This document shows positions 18,101 through 26,521 of a stretch of 64,000 nucleotides of DNA, one piece after another (position 1 is the stretch's first letter; each line of letters starts with the position of its first letter). The stretch lies in the NCBI GenBank assembly GCA_012719125.1, contig JAAYAY010000057.1:1-64000 (forward strand). Reading direction: 5' to 3'. A program made the translations under genes and the position numbers. The notes below the pieces were generated by a model, which worked only from the letters and a program-made list of their open reading frames with translations, searched no databases and was not told the origin of the DNA. This DNA comes from Planctomycetaceae bacterium (GTDB lineage Bacteria; Planctomycetota; Planctomycetia; Pirellulales; Thermoguttaceae).

Positions 18101-18229
18101 CTTCACCGCAAACTCGGGATCTTCGAGCTTGCCGAGGCGGAAGTAGGACCAGAGCCCCCCGACGATCAGCAACACGGTGGCAAACACGACCACCGCTCGC
18201 TGCTTGACGATGAATTCAACGAGCTTCAT
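15152..18229 (-). CDS. RND efflux transporter permease subunit
   Basis: Protein of 1025 aa, normal length for the inner-membrane pump of the resistance-nodulation-division superfamily (AcrB/MexB-like). Visible features are TM1 at residues about 10-30, a first porter domain beginning with the DPEF...YPGASPAEVEEQVSDVVE block seen in RND pumps, the TM4 segment GAFIIAMGMLVDNAIVVVEG with the proton-relay acidic residue, a second porter half after the central TM bundle, and the C-terminal TM cluster with PLSVIGITAGLLLTGQPFGFMALLGAMSL. The start overlaps the stop of the adaptor gene by 4 nt (ATGA), so translation is coupled and the two subunits are made together. Substrate (drug, lipid or polysaccharide intermediate) cannot be deduced. 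Confidence 0.93.
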   Translation of the reverse strand: MKLVEFIVKQRAVVVFATVLLIVGGLWSYFRLGKLEDPEFAVKTAVIVTRYPGASPAEVEEQVSDVVEKAVQQFDALDVVRSLSRAGLSIVHAEIKKSYRKDRLPQVWDELRRKVNDAQSKLPPGAGPSVVRDDFGDVYGVVLALTGDGYSYADLKHYADILQRELLLVDDVSRVELWGEQREVVNVEISRSQLAELKVHPQMILETLQRHNTVVDAGALDVEGERIRLAPTGMFASVDEIGDLVVRGSPTDPMTVGTPSTDLVLLRDVAGISRGYLDPPLTMMRFNGKPAIGLAVSTVSGGNVVKMGQAVHHRLDELLAEFPAGLEVGTVSFQADNVQEAINGFMINLIESLVIVIAVLLVTMGMRSGLLIGSGLVLTILGTLIVLLVIGVDLQRTSLGAFIIAMGMLVDNAIVVVEGILIRLQKNEPRMQAVTRPVAATAWPLLGATLVAVLAFLPVYLSEDNTGEYCESLFVVVGVSLMVSWVLAMTQTPVFCDMFLKIKPGKAGTDPYAGRPYRIYAGLLKTALHHRLGTMLLMVGLLTAAVLGFGFVDQIFFPDATRPQFMVDYWLPEGSRIQNVAEDLKAVEEHLLKQPGVVSVATFLGSGPPRFYLPYEPELPNQAYGHLVVNVKTPGDIDRLFGPTEAHVKENFPQAEPRVRRYCLGPSVPFEIEARFSGPDVEVLHRLAREAQAVMRADQNTKDVRDDWRQPVKTCVPVYSQARGRRTFTSRSEMAISLREATSGMPVGLYREGDELLPILVRAPKAEREDIDNLENVPVWGHAYNSVPLRQVVSDIQVRWEDPIRRRRDRRPTITVQCDPQGALATTLFDRLRPKIEAIPLPMGYELEWGGMHEDSSEAQSMVFSRLPVAAILMSLIVVFLFNSFRQPLIILLVLPLSVIGITAGLLLTGQPFGFMALLGAMSLFGMLIKNAVVLLDQIDIEIREGKPPYQAVVDSSVSRMRPVTMASLTTVVGMFPLLTDPLFNTMAITIMFGLSFATVLTLFVVPVLYAAFFGIRAGDTTVEG

Positions 18230-19578
18230 GACGCATCGCCTTCGCTGACCGCACGGTCGGCAGCACCCTCCTGTGGAACCTCCATCCTGACTCGCTGCCC
18301 TTCGTGGAGCAGCGGGGCGCCGGCCGTAACCACCCACTGCCCGGGAACCAGGCCGCCGGTGATCTCGACGCCTTCGTTCGTCAGTTCTCCCACCGTGACC
18401 GGCTGCCGATGGACGGCGCCATCCTTCGGGTCGACCACCCAGACACCGGGCTTTCCGTCCTCGCCCAGCACCGTGGCAGCCGCGGGCAACCGGAAACCGA
18501 TCGCTTGGGAAGACTGGCCGATCTCGATTCGCACCCGGGCCGTCATACCCGGACGGACGATCAAGTCGGCCGGCAGCTTGAGCGTGACCGTTATCGGATA
18601 GGTGAGCTTGCCGTGCTGAATGGCCGGCCCGATCTCCTTCAGTTCTGCTGGAAACCACCTTTCCGGATAGGCGTCCAGTTCGCAGGCAAAACTGCGAAAC
18701 CGGTCCTGCTGAATCACCACGTCCTCGGGAATCCCCGCCGTCACGTCGATCGACGAACAATCCAGCAGGCTCACGATCGGATGGCCGGCAGCCACGGTTT
18801 CGTAGTTTTCCACGTACTTCTGCGAAACGTAGCCGTCGAAGGGCGCAACCAGCCGGGTGTCGTTCAGAGCGTTCTTTGCGGCGTCCAACTGGGTCTTCAG
18901 GCCGGCAATCTTCGCCTCCATCCCCTCGATCTCTTCGGTTCTCGCCCCGTTCTTGGCCTTCTCGAGCTCCTTCTCCACCGCCTTGACCTCCGCCTGGGCC
19001 ACGTCAAACGACGCCGCGGCGTTGTCCAACTTCGCCCTCGCCACCGAGCCGTCCTGGACCAGGGCCTCGAAACGGTCGCGAAACAGCGTCGCTTCGTTCA
19101 GTTTCGACCTTGCCCCGCCTAGTTTAGCCTCCAGCGCCGCGATGTCTTCGGCCCGTGCCCCTTCACGCATCGCCTTCAGACCCGCCTCCGCCTCGGCCAG
19201 CCCAGCCTCGACGCGAATCACTGCCAGCTCAAAATCCCGGGGATCGATCCTCGCAATCACGTCCCCCTCGGCCAAACGCTGACCCACCTTCACGTCGAGC
19301 TCGCATAGCGGTCCTGGCACGCGAAAGGCCAGTTTCGATTCCCGCAGTTCCTTGGTCACGCCCGGAAAATCCCGGCGATCGACCAGCCCCGTCGTCTCCA
19401 CCTTCACGACCCGCACGGGACGTGCTGCCGCCGCTCCCGTCGACGTGTCTTCTTGAGTCGCCGCCGGACGAAGGTAAAAGGCGCCGGCGCCTACGGCCAA
19501 CACGACCGCCGCAGCCGTCACCCACTTCCCGGCTTTGACCAGGACTCTTGTAGATATCCCTCGCATGCTTCGTGTCAT
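18226..19578 (-). CDS. RND efflux periplasmic adaptor (HlyD/MFP family)
   Basis: Protein of 450 aa anchored by an N-terminal helix (VTAAAVVLAVGAGAFYL). The order is that of membrane fusion proteins: half a lipoyl motif (GPLCELDVKVGQRLAEGDVIARIDPRDFE), a long alpha-helical hairpin at about residues 115-225 rich in Ala, Glu and Lys, the second lipoyl half (TRLVAPFDGYVSQKYVENYETV), a beta-barrel domain and a membrane-proximal domain near the end. It bridges the pump and the outer-membrane TolC. Its ATG overlaps the TGA of the upstream tetR-type gene by 4 nt, and its own stop overlaps the pump start, so the three form one tightly coupled operon. Confidence 0.92.
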   Translation of the reverse strand: MTRSMRGISTRVLVKAGKWVTAAAVVLAVGAGAFYLRPAATQEDTSTGAAAARPVRVVKVETTGLVDRRDFPGVTKELRESKLAFRVPGPLCELDVKVGQRLAEGDVIARIDPRDFELAVIRVEAGLAEAEAGLKAMREGARAEDIAALEAKLGGARSKLNEATLFRDRFEALVQDGSVARAKLDNAAASFDVAQAEVKAVEKELEKAKNGARTEEIEGMEAKIAGLKTQLDAAKNALNDTRLVAPFDGYVSQKYVENYETVAAGHPIVSLLDCSSIDVTAGIPEDVVIQQDRFRSFACELDAYPERWFPAELKEIGPAIQHGKLTYPITVTLKLPADLIVRPGMTARVRIEIGQSSQAIGFRLPAAATVLGEDGKPGVWVVDPKDGAVHRQPVTVGELTNEGVEITGGLVPGQWVVTAGAPLLHEGQRVRMEVPQEGAADRAVSEGDAS

Positions 19579-20270
19579 GGCTGCAAACCTCCCAACTCGT
19601 TCGGCCGCGGGCCCTGCACGGTGGGGGAGGGCAATCCCAACACAACCACCATGTTGCGGGCGACATGCGACGCCGCGGTCTCGATGAACTCTTCGTCGTA
19701 CTCCTCTTCACTCCGGTCCAATAAGCGGTTGATCACGCGGCGCGCCATCAGGAAGTAGTGAATCTGTCCGCTCAGGCACATCCGCCATAAACCGGCACTG
19801 CCAGGGTCCAGGCCCGGAACGTGTTCCAGGAGCAGGCGGTGGAGTGCGTCGTCGGTCGGACGCAGAACCTCGGCAATGGCGGCCGATACGTCGTCCGAGG
19901 CGTCCACCACCGCCCGGTTGATCAACCGCTCGTACCACTGCGGATGGTCTGGCGCCAGGTAAGTACGGCAGAACCGCCGGATGAGTCGGTAGAGAACGTC
20001 CGCTGCCTCCTGGGGACTGGAAGGGTTGGCCTCGCTCAGCAGCGTCATCGCGTCTTCCGCATTGATGTGACGCTCCAATGCGTAGCGGATCGTCTCCAAG
20101 TACAGTCCCGACTTCGAGCCGAAATGATAGTTCACCGCCGACAGGGTCGCCCCCGCCTTGCCCACAATGTCCCGCACGCTCACTCCGTCGAGCCCCCGTT
20201 CGGCAAACAGCTCCCCGGCCGCCAGGATGAGCGACAACTTGGTGTCAGCAGCAGTTTCCGTCTGTGGCAT
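19575..20270 (-). CDS. TetR/AcrR-family regulator (CerR-type C-terminus)
   Basis: Protein of 231 aa. The N-terminal 60 residues form a TetR helix-turn-helix: LSLILAAGELFAERGLDGVSVRDIVGKAGATLSAVNYHF, with SAVNYHFGSKSGLY as the recognition segment. The C-terminal domain with LSGQIHYFLMARRVI resembles the DUF1956/CerR ligand-binding domain. Family members repress neighbouring efflux genes until a ligand binds. The ATG at 20270 follows GGAGAG eight nt upstream; a longer frame to 20318 would run into the leader. The promoter with a perfect operator palindrome lies 50-80 nt upstream (20322-20350), strongly suggesting autoregulation of the whole efflux operon. Confidence 0.9.
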   Translation of the reverse strand: MPQTETAADTKLSLILAAGELFAERGLDGVSVRDIVGKAGATLSAVNYHFGSKSGLYLETIRYALERHINAEDAMTLLSEANPSSPQEAADVLYRLIRRFCRTYLAPDHPQWYERLINRAVVDASDDVSAAIAEVLRPTDDALHRLLLEHVPGLDPGSAGLWRMCLSGQIHYFLMARRVINRLLDRSEEEYDEEFIETAASHVARNMVVVLGLPSPTVQGPRPNELGGLQP

Positions 20271-20321
20271 GGCAATCTCTCCAGCGGACTGGCTCGCATG
20301 TCGAATAACCCACCTCATTCA

Positions 20322-20350
20322 AATATAAAACGAACGTTCGTTCGAGTCAA
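20322..20350 (-). promoter_or_regulatory. tetR-operon promoter with operator palindrome in the spacer
   Basis: On the minus strand TTGACT (20345-20350) and TATATT (20322-20327) are separated by exactly 17 nt. Inside this spacer lies the perfect 14-bp palindrome AACGAACGTTCGTT (20329-20342). A repressor bound there would block RNA polymerase directly. The palindrome resembles operators described for AcrR/TetR-type repressors. Confidence 0.85.
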
Positions 20351-20592
20351 TTCTCACAATATATCGATCGTCATAACTTCTTATTCCAATTTTGCTTGAA
20401 CAAACCGGCTCCCTCAAAAGGACACAGAATCAGCCTGCGAAAAAGGAACGACTGGGGGGGATGCGATGTACCGATCAATTTGGTTGGCACACCTGGAGCG
20501 CTTGTTCCGATCCTCATGAATATCCCCGTTCCTGCCGGTTCTGCCGGTACTGCCAGCCTGGGTCATCCATCGCATCTTGCTCAATTGATCCA

Positions 20593-21897
20593 ATGCACAG
20601 AAGAACCGCCATCTACCGCTGCCTCGCACTCGGTCTCTTCGCAATCGCGCTCAAAAGCTCCCCTCCGCCCGCTCGCGCGGAGACCCTCGACGACGCCTGG
20701 AACATCGCCCTGGCCGCCGATGAACGTCTCCAGGCCAGCCAACTGGAAGCCGAGTCGGCCCGCTGGGAATACTCCGCCGCCCGATCCCTCGCCATGCCTA
20801 AGGTCAACAACGCCACCGGCTATAACTGGCTCTCCACCACCCCCTCGTTCAGAACCGCCATTCCCGGCTTGGGCGACCTGTCCATGCCGTTCCTCCAGGA
20901 CCAGTTCGCCGTCAGCTCGACCATGGTCGCCATGCCCCTCTACACCGGCGGCAAGATCCGGCACACGGTCAGCGCGGCCGCATCCCAGGTCGCCGCCGCC
21001 GAGAAAGAACAAGTCCGCACCCGCCTCGACGTCAAGCTCGAAGTCGCCGCCGCCTATGTCACCGTCCTGCGAGCTCGCCGCGCGGTCGAAGTAGCACAAG
21101 CCAACGTCACCAGCCTCCAAACCCATGTGCAGGCAGTCGGCAGCATGCTGCAGCAAGGCCTCGTGGCCAACAGCGACCTGTTGGCCGTCGAGGTGGCCCT
21201 CGCCGACGCCCGGCAGAAGACCCTCCAGGCCCGCAACGGCGTCGATATCGCGGGCGCCGCCTACAACCGGCTGTTGCGGCGTCCTCTGGATGCGTCGGTC
21301 GACCTGGAAGAAGCCCAGGTCTACCCGTCCCACCAAGGCCTCGACCACCTCAGCGCCCAGGCTCTCGACATGCGCCCCGAACTGTCGCAACTCTCCGCCC
21401 AGATCAACGCCCTGCGCTGCCAGGCCGAGAGCATTCGCGCAACGAACCGGCCGCAACTGGGAGTTGTGGGAGGATATACCTATCTGGAAAACGAGCACAT
21501 CGCCCCCGAAGGCTACGGCTCCGTGAGCTTCGCCGTCGACTGGATGCCCTACGACGGCGGCATGGCCCGCTCTCGCTGCAACGCGCTCCTGCAAAAAGCC
21601 AACGCCGTCAGCCGCCTTCGCGCCAACGCCGTCACTCTGATCCAGTTGGAAGTCCGCAAGGCGTGGCTCGACGAACAGGAAGCCCGCAGCCGCATCGACG
21701 TCACCGGCAAGGCGATCCAGCAATCGGAAGAGAATCTCCGCGTCGCCCACACCCGATACAAAAACGGCCAGGGCACCAATACTGAAGTGCTCGACGCCGA
21801 AACGCTCCGAACCGTGAGCTACAACAACTACCACAACGCCGTCTACGACGCCGTCCTCAGCACCTTCAAACTCCAACGCGCCGTCGGCTCTCTCTAG
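20593..21897 (+). CDS. TolC-family outer-membrane efflux protein
   Basis: Protein of 434 aa with a signal peptide over about residues 1-32 (cleavage near PARA-E). Two homologous halves of long helices are visible: ETLDDAWNIALAADERLQASQLEAESARW opens the first and LDHLSAQALDMRPELSQLSAQINAL the second, each ending in beta strands (VSSTMVAMPLYTGGKIRH; GSVSFAVDWMPYDGGMAR). The P-L-Y-T-G-G / P-Y-D-G-G positions are typical OEP features. It forms the outer-membrane channel of the tripartite efflux system whose other genes are divergent on the minus strand. The ATG at 20593 begins the signal peptide; no clear ribosome site is visible. Confidence 0.9.
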   Translation: MHRRTAIYRCLALGLFAIALKSSPPPARAETLDDAWNIALAADERLQASQLEAESARWEYSAARSLAMPKVNNATGYNWLSTTPSFRTAIPGLGDLSMPFLQDQFAVSSTMVAMPLYTGGKIRHTVSAAASQVAAAEKEQVRTRLDVKLEVAAAYVTVLRARRAVEVAQANVTSLQTHVQAVGSMLQQGLVANSDLLAVEVALADARQKTLQARNGVDIAGAAYNRLLRRPLDASVDLEEAQVYPSHQGLDHLSAQALDMRPELSQLSAQINALRCQAESIRATNRPQLGVVGGYTYLENEHIAPEGYGSVSFAVDWMPYDGGMARSRCNALLQKANAVSRLRANAVTLIQLEVRKAWLDEQEARSRIDVTGKAIQQSEENLRVAHTRYKNGQGTNTEVLDAETLRTVSYNNYHNAVYDAVLSTFKLQRAVGSL

Positions 21898-22039
21898 CCC
21901 CCCCGATCAGGCTATTCCCGACTGTTGTCTCCAACCATCTCCGTCGGCCAACAAGTCCCTGTCCTTGCCCAACTTGCCGAGGGGTGCGATCATTAGGTTT
22001 TCGTGCTCATCATCGTCTCACCGCCAAGAGGCCCCAACC

Positions 22040-22723
22040 ATGAGAAAACTCGCATTCACCTCGACTCTCTGCTTCCTCATGGCGGCCCTCGCCCAGGCCG
22101 CCGAAGCACCAAAATTGCATCCCGACAGCGCCGACTGGGCTCCCCTGTTCAAACCCGACCTCTCCGACGCAGTTGCCCCCGAAGGTGTCTGGTCCGTCGC
22201 CGACGGCGTCCTCACTGCGACGGAAGACCAGTGCATTTGGACCGCCAAGGACTACGAGAACTTCACCGTCGATCTCGAGTTCAAGACCGCCGAAGGTACG
22301 AACAGCGGCGTGATCGTCTACTGTTCCGACACCAAGAACTGGATCCCTAACTCGGTCGAGATTCAGATTGCCGACGATTTCGCAAAGAAGTGGGCCGACA
22401 GCCCCAAGACCTGGCAGTGTGCCGCCGTCTTCGGCCACAAGCCCGCCACGAAAAGCCTCGTCAAGAAACCCGGCGAGTGGAACCGCATGACCGTCACCTG
22501 CCAGGGCCAGATGATCTCCATCGTCCTTAACGGCGAACAGGTCAACGAGATGGACATGAGCAAGTGGACCTCGGCCAAGACGAATCCCGACGGCAGCGAG
22601 ATCCCCCCCTGGCTCAGCAAGCCCAAGGCCGAACTCCCCACCAAGGGCAAGATCGGCCTCCAAGGCAAGCACGCCGGCGCCCCCATCTACTTCCGCAACC
22701 TCAAGATCAAAGAACTCAAGTGA
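22040..22723 (+). CDS. 3-keto-disaccharide hydrolase (DUF1080) domain protein
   Basis: Protein of 227 aa with a signal peptide (MRKLAFTSTLCFLMAALAQA). The remainder is one DUF1080/3-keto-disaccharide hydrolase jelly-roll: WSVADGVLTATEDQCIWTAKDYENFTVDLEFKT, SGVIVYCSD, NSVEIQIADD, then the late GKIGLQGKHAGAPIYFRNLKIKEL block, all in the usual order and length. DUF1080 proteins are abundant in planctomycetes; characterised ones hydrolyse 3-keto-glycosides or bind carbohydrate. The ATG at 22040 follows AAGAGG about nine nt upstream. It is a stand-alone plus-strand gene after tolC. Confidence 0.88.
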   Translation: MRKLAFTSTLCFLMAALAQAAEAPKLHPDSADWAPLFKPDLSDAVAPEGVWSVADGVLTATEDQCIWTAKDYENFTVDLEFKTAEGTNSGVIVYCSDTKNWIPNSVEIQIADDFAKKWADSPKTWQCAAVFGHKPATKSLVKKPGEWNRMTVTCQGQMISIVLNGEQVNEMDMSKWTSAKTNPDGSEIPPWLSKPKAELPTKGKIGLQGKHAGAPIYFRNLKIKELK

Positions 22724-23168
22724 AGAACCACATCAACCCGAAGCGCAAGCTGTGAAGTTACGCTATCACAGAAGTGCATGAAAAGACGTATGGCCCGTCG
22801 CAAAAAAAGTGTCACATCGATATCGACGTGAATTGGGGATTCTTCAGGACGAGTCCAACGTTTCTTTGACGGCGTTTCTGGGCAAGACGTGCGCGCCTTG
22901 TGGCGAAACGCCCAAGGCACGCGTGACGGGAAATCGCGGCGGGGTCGCCGGCATGACTGACCAGCAGGCAATCTTGATGTATCATCGCTTGACCGGGATT
23001 TCGTGCGGATCGGTACTGGATGCCATCATAGTGTGAATCGAGAAGCACAACCGAGTGCATAGGCTCGATGGATTCCATGAGACCGCGTGCCGTTCGAGTC
23101 ACAATGCATCTAGCCCGGGAATTGGCACACAGGATGGTGTCAAGCCGGCCGAATCGTTGGATTCTGTG
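22724..23168. other. intergenic region without recognised feature
   Basis: This is the gap between the convergent DUF1080 and YqgE genes. Two overlapping open frames of 75-96 codons lie here on opposite strands, but neither has a ribosome site nor recognisable homology, and they do not look like transposase remnants. No obvious T-tailed terminator was found. Confidence 0.4.
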
Positions 23169-23720
23169 TCAATTCCACGTCGGATCTTCCGGCTCGCCTT
23201 GGATCTTCAAGGCGTCGAAGAGCATCTCGCGGCCGACCTGGTGGGCGGCCCTCTGCCAGATCTCGCTCTCGTCGCCGAACACGAGATCGAGCGTGGCGGG
23301 CAAGGTGAACCAGGCGCCTTCCTCCATTTCGCTCTCCAACTGGCCTTTGCCCCAGCCCGAGTGGCCCACGAAGATGCGGAACGGGTCCTCGTTGCGGCGG
23401 ACCAGGTAGTCGATATGGTCCCGCCGGGCGGCGAAATGCAGCCCGGGGATGATTTCCAGTTCGCTGCGGTTGGCGTCGGTGTGAAGGGCCATGACCGGCC
23501 CGGAGACCGGCCCGCCGAGATGGAACGGATGCTCGCTGTCGCAGGGCTCCTCTTCGACGTCCTCCCACAACTTGCGGATCGTGCTGCCCGAAGGCCGATT
23601 CAGCACCACGCCCAGCGTTCCTTCTTCGCTGTGATGGACCAGGAGCACGACCGTCCGAACAAAGTTCGGATCGGCCAGGTGCGGCGAAGCAATCAGCAGG
23701 TGACCTTGAAGCGACTCCAT
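23169..23720 (-). CDS. YqgE/AlgH family protein
   Basis: Protein of 183 aa of the DUF179 family. The diagnostic blocks are present: GHLLIASPHLADPNFVRTVVLLVHH at the N-terminus, EGTLGVVLNRPSG, the HLGGPVSGPVMALH segment and RIFVGHSGWGKGQLESEMEEGAWF. Members are small cytoplasmic proteins, named after AlgH in Pseudomonas; the biochemical role is still unclear. The ATG at 23720 is preceded by GAGGAA about nine nt upstream; longer in-frame extensions are unlikely. It lies 90 nt downstream of the metallophosphoesterase gene on the same strand. Confidence 0.9.
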   Translation of the reverse strand: MESLQGHLLIASPHLADPNFVRTVVLLVHHSEEGTLGVVLNRPSGSTIRKLWEDVEEEPCDSEHPFHLGGPVSGPVMALHTDANRSELEIIPGLHFAARRDHIDYLVRRNEDPFRIFVGHSGWGKGQLESEMEEGAWFTLPATLDLVFGDESEIWQRAAHQVGREMLFDALKIQGEPEDPTWN

Positions 23721-23810
23721 GACGAGATTCCTCGGACCGAAACAAACTGCATCCTGGCCCACTTCTATTCTAACCGGAGTTGCCGTTCGAGGCATGCAGG
23801 AGCACCCAGA

Positions 23811-24620
23811 CTACACAAATTCAATCAGCCGCTGAACTTGCGGCGAGCAGGGCTCCGCCCCGCCGGTCAGTACCCGAAGGTTCTCGCAGATTTGGGCCTC
23901 GCCCGTCCCGTGGCAGTGGCCGCACAGAACAGACAGTTGCCGCCCGGGGTATCGCTCTGCTTCCGCACGCAGCACGTCGCCGACGGCCCGGCAGCAGAAG
24001 AAGGGGAGCCAGACCTCGCCGGAATTCTCTCCCTCGTACCAACTGGCTTCGCGGAAGGGCGGCACGTGGGTTGCCACGATCACCTGCTCCCACCCGGCCA
24101 GTGCCTGGGGCAGCACCCGCCCCAGATGCTCGGCCGCCTCGTCGCCCAACTGCCGCAGTCTTGCCTGGAGCGCGGAACGATCGTGGGCGACTTCTCTCAA
24201 CTCCTCGATCTCATTTAGGTCGGGGGGGCGGATCCAGGTGTGCTGCCAATCACCCTCGCGCATGTCGCCCCAACCGTCGTGACCCACCAGGACGGTCGCC
24301 GATGAAAGGGAAACGACGCCGCTCGACGACAAATAAACCAGATTCTCCAATTCGCCGCACAACTCCCGGGCCGCAAGCCGCTGTGCAGCAATCGACGTGC
24401 CGTAGAAGTCGTGGTTCCCCAGCACAAAGTAGATCGGCCGGGCGAAGGCCTCGGCCAGTTGCCGCAGCCAGCCGAGGGTCGTCGAACCGTGGGAGATGTC
24501 GCCGGTGACGATGGCACAATCGGCCGGTGACCGGTTCCATGTGTGGAAAACCTGCCGCCGTTCGGCTTGCGAAAGGAGTTCGAAATGGGGATCCGTCCAC
24601 CAGGCCGCCGTACCGCTCAA
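23811..24620 (-). CDS. metallophosphoesterase
   Basis: Protein of 269 aa with all calcineurin-like phosphoesterase motifs: DPH at residues 10-12 (usual form DxH), GDISHG near residue 40, GNHDFY near 70, a late VIVATHVPP and GHCHG near 245. It should hydrolyse a phosphoester with a dinuclear metal centre in the cytoplasm; substrate unknown. The start is uncertain: the frame has no ATG before the first motif. I choose the TTG at 24620 because AGGAG lies seven nt upstream and the protein then begins just before the first strand, as in relatives; a TTG at 24650 is the alternative. Confidence 0.82.
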   Translation of the reverse strand: MSGTAAWWTDPHFELLSQAERRQVFHTWNRSPADCAIVTGDISHGSTTLGWLRQLAEAFARPIYFVLGNHDFYGTSIAAQRLAARELCGELENLVYLSSSGVVSLSSATVLVGHDGWGDMREGDWQHTWIRPPDLNEIEELREVAHDRSALQARLRQLGDEAAEHLGRVLPQALAGWEQVIVATHVPPFREASWYEGENSGEVWLPFFCCRAVGDVLRAEAERYPGRQLSVLCGHCHGTGEAQICENLRVLTGGAEPCSPQVQRLIEFV

Positions 24621-24836
24621 TCGCGCACTCCTGTCAGGCTTCGACAACAATCTGCCGGGAATTTCTTAGTCTATGCACCGGTGCTGTTCGTGGCCAGGGT
24701 ATGGTAGCACGGCGGACCTTCCAAGAACGCCCCCACAGCGGGCAAAGTCAAATTGCTTGCTCCGCGGCAACCTCCGCCCGTACAATCGAGGGTGGAACGA
24801 AGAGACGCTGCATCTCGGAGGAAATGGGGGTGATTT

Positions 24837-25493
24837 ATGGACGCTGTCTTCGGCAGCCCGATCCCGGTCCTGCTCGTGGGACTGGTCGTCGGATCGGCGC
24901 TTGGCGTAGGTTATCTGAACACTCGCCGCCGCGGCCTGCTGATCGGCATGGGAATCGTGCTCGTCCTGGTTGTTGGGGCGCTTGCCTTCGAACGGTCGGT
25001 CAAGACCGACCGCGAGCGGATCGCCGAAACCCTGGACCAACTGGCGGCGGCCCTCCAGGCGGATGGACTGCCGGAGAACTCGCCCGAGGCAGTAACCGAC
25101 GCGGTTCTGATGCTCATCACGAAGGCCCGAACCAAGTCCGCCGAGCGGACTCGGAACATGGTCGCGCCGAATCTCAAGCGAGCCAAGATCACCGACGCCA
25201 GCTACTCGAATCTCCGCGTGGAGATCGACAAGGCGTCGATTCCGCCGACGGCCGAGGTCCGATTCGATGCCAAGGTCTCCGGCGAAGGGCGTCCGCCGTG
25301 GAACGACGTGGTCGCCTACCGCACCTATCCCTTGGAGTTCGCGATCAAGATGGTCTACGAGAAGGACGATCGTTCTGACCAGCCGCGCTGGCTGATCGGA
25401 GACCGGATCGGCTGGCGTCTCAAGACGTTTGGCGGGCACGATGCCGAACCCGAGCGGTTCGGATTCGACCAGGGCGAGATCGAGGGCTTCTGA
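24837..25493 (+). CDS. hypothetical membrane-anchored protein
   Basis: Protein of 218 aa not recognised. Two closely spaced hydrophobic helices lie at the N-terminus (PVLLVGLVVGSALGVGYL and LLIGMGIVLVLVVGALAF), followed by a soluble domain with a helical part (residues 55-115) and a beta-rich part (LRVEIDKASIPPTAEVRFDAKVSG, LEFAIKMVYEKD). The second half resembles a small cystatin/NTF2-like fold by impression only. GGAGGAAATGGGGG just upstream supports the ATG. No operon partner is evident. Confidence 0.65.
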   Translation: MDAVFGSPIPVLLVGLVVGSALGVGYLNTRRRGLLIGMGIVLVLVVGALAFERSVKTDRERIAETLDQLAAALQADGLPENSPEAVTDAVLMLITKARTKSAERTRNMVAPNLKRAKITDASYSNLRVEIDKASIPPTAEVRFDAKVSGEGRPPWNDVVAYRTYPLEFAIKMVYEKDDRSDQPRWLIGDRIGWRLKTFGGHDAEPERFGFDQGEIEGF

Positions 25494-25563
25494 ACCGGTC
25501 GATCCCACGTGCCAAGCGGCAATAACCCTCGTGCCACGTGACACATTCCCGTATTATTCACGC

Positions 25564-25639
25564 GTGGCACGCTTAGAGCGTAGCGATGGGCGTGGTGACC
25601 TGACCATCCACGCCCATCGCTACGCTCTGAGCGTGCCAC
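25564..25639. repeat. long intergenic inverted repeat
   Basis: Two 32-nt arms, 25564-25595 and 25608-25639, are complementary apart from one position (GCTTAGAGC against GCTCAGAGC) and are separated by a 12-nt loop. The arms begin GTGGCACGCT and end AGCGTGCCAC. There is no T-tract after it, so it is not a standard terminator. It sits between convergent genes. Confidence 0.85.
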
Positions 25640-25729
25640 CCAACACATGTGCCTCTGGGGGGGCTACCTGTAACTTGTTCGCCTGCAACGAGCTACGAGC
25701 GATCAACAAAGGTTTGTGAATAATCCCGG

Positions 25730-26353
25730 CTATCCCTGCCCCTGCGACGGCCGTGGTGGCGGAGGCGTTTCATGCCCGCCCGAGTATCCACCGGGGCCGG
25801 AGGGATGGTAGCCCGGTCCGGTGGGATAAGCAGGATCTCCCTGGCCGCCCTGGCCATAAGGCACCGCGATCGGTCCGCCGCCATAGGGCGGATACGGTGC
25901 TCCGCCGTACGCCGAATACGGATACCAGGGATACCAGGGCGGCGTGGGCAGCTTGCCCAGCCCGTAGGGGTTGACCCAGGAACCGAAGGGCGTCGTCCAG
26001 GGCCCACTGGGATTGCCCCAGGGGCCGTAGGGGGTGGCCCCGGCCCGATAAGGCCGCTCCCATTCGCCGTAAGGACGAATGGCCTCACCTTCACCCCACG
26101 TTTCGACGTAATGGCGACGCTCAATGCTCCCCGGCACCCCGTAAAGCGCCGTCCGCTTGTGGATGTAGGCACTCTGCTGGTAGGTCGGATCCGAGGGCCC
26201 ATAGGCGGGCGCCTCGGCGGCATACTGAGCGACACGCTCGCCCGTCTGGGGATCGTGGCTGTAGGTTGAAGGCTGGAATACCCAACTGCCGGCGGCCCAA
26301 GCGCTATTGCCCAGAACCGAAAGCAGAACCACCGCGAAAAGATGCTGTCTCAT
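25730..26353 (-). CDS. secreted Pro/Gly/Tyr-rich protein
   Basis: Protein of 207 aa with a clear signal peptide (MRQHLFAVVLLSVLGNSAWA). The mature part is low in complexity: a moderately ordered section with TYQQSAYIHKRTALYGVPG, then a long segment rich in Pro, Gly, Tyr and Trp (PYGPWGNPSGPWTTPFGSW, PWYPWYPYSAYGG) ending in Gly/Pro/Gln. Such sequences suit a surface or matrix-associated flexible protein. No family was recognised and no enzyme motif is present. Confidence 0.65.
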   Translation of the reverse strand: MRQHLFAVVLLSVLGNSAWAAGSWVFQPSTYSHDPQTGERVAQYAAEAPAYGPSDPTYQQSAYIHKRTALYGVPGSIERRHYVETWGEGEAIRPYGEWERPYRAGATPYGPWGNPSGPWTTPFGSWVNPYGLGKLPTPPWYPWYPYSAYGGAPYPPYGGGPIAVPYGQGGQGDPAYPTGPGYHPSGPGGYSGGHETPPPPRPSQGQG

Positions 26354-26521
26354 CGAAGAAAAACCTGGTCGGTGGCAAGGACGCGGCGCAACTCAGTGTT
26401 CCCGGCTCGCGTCCTTCAGTGCTTGTTGGTCTCGCTCCTTTCCTGATCGTTCCGTCATACCGCCTCGTGCGGCGTTTGCTTTCTCATTCCCGTTCTTGAC
26501 GCGCGAAACTCAGACGTCGCC

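Noticed and set aside
22809-23102. Two overlapping frames considered as transposase remnants
   Set aside because: No DDE or other transposase motif and no terminal inverted repeats.
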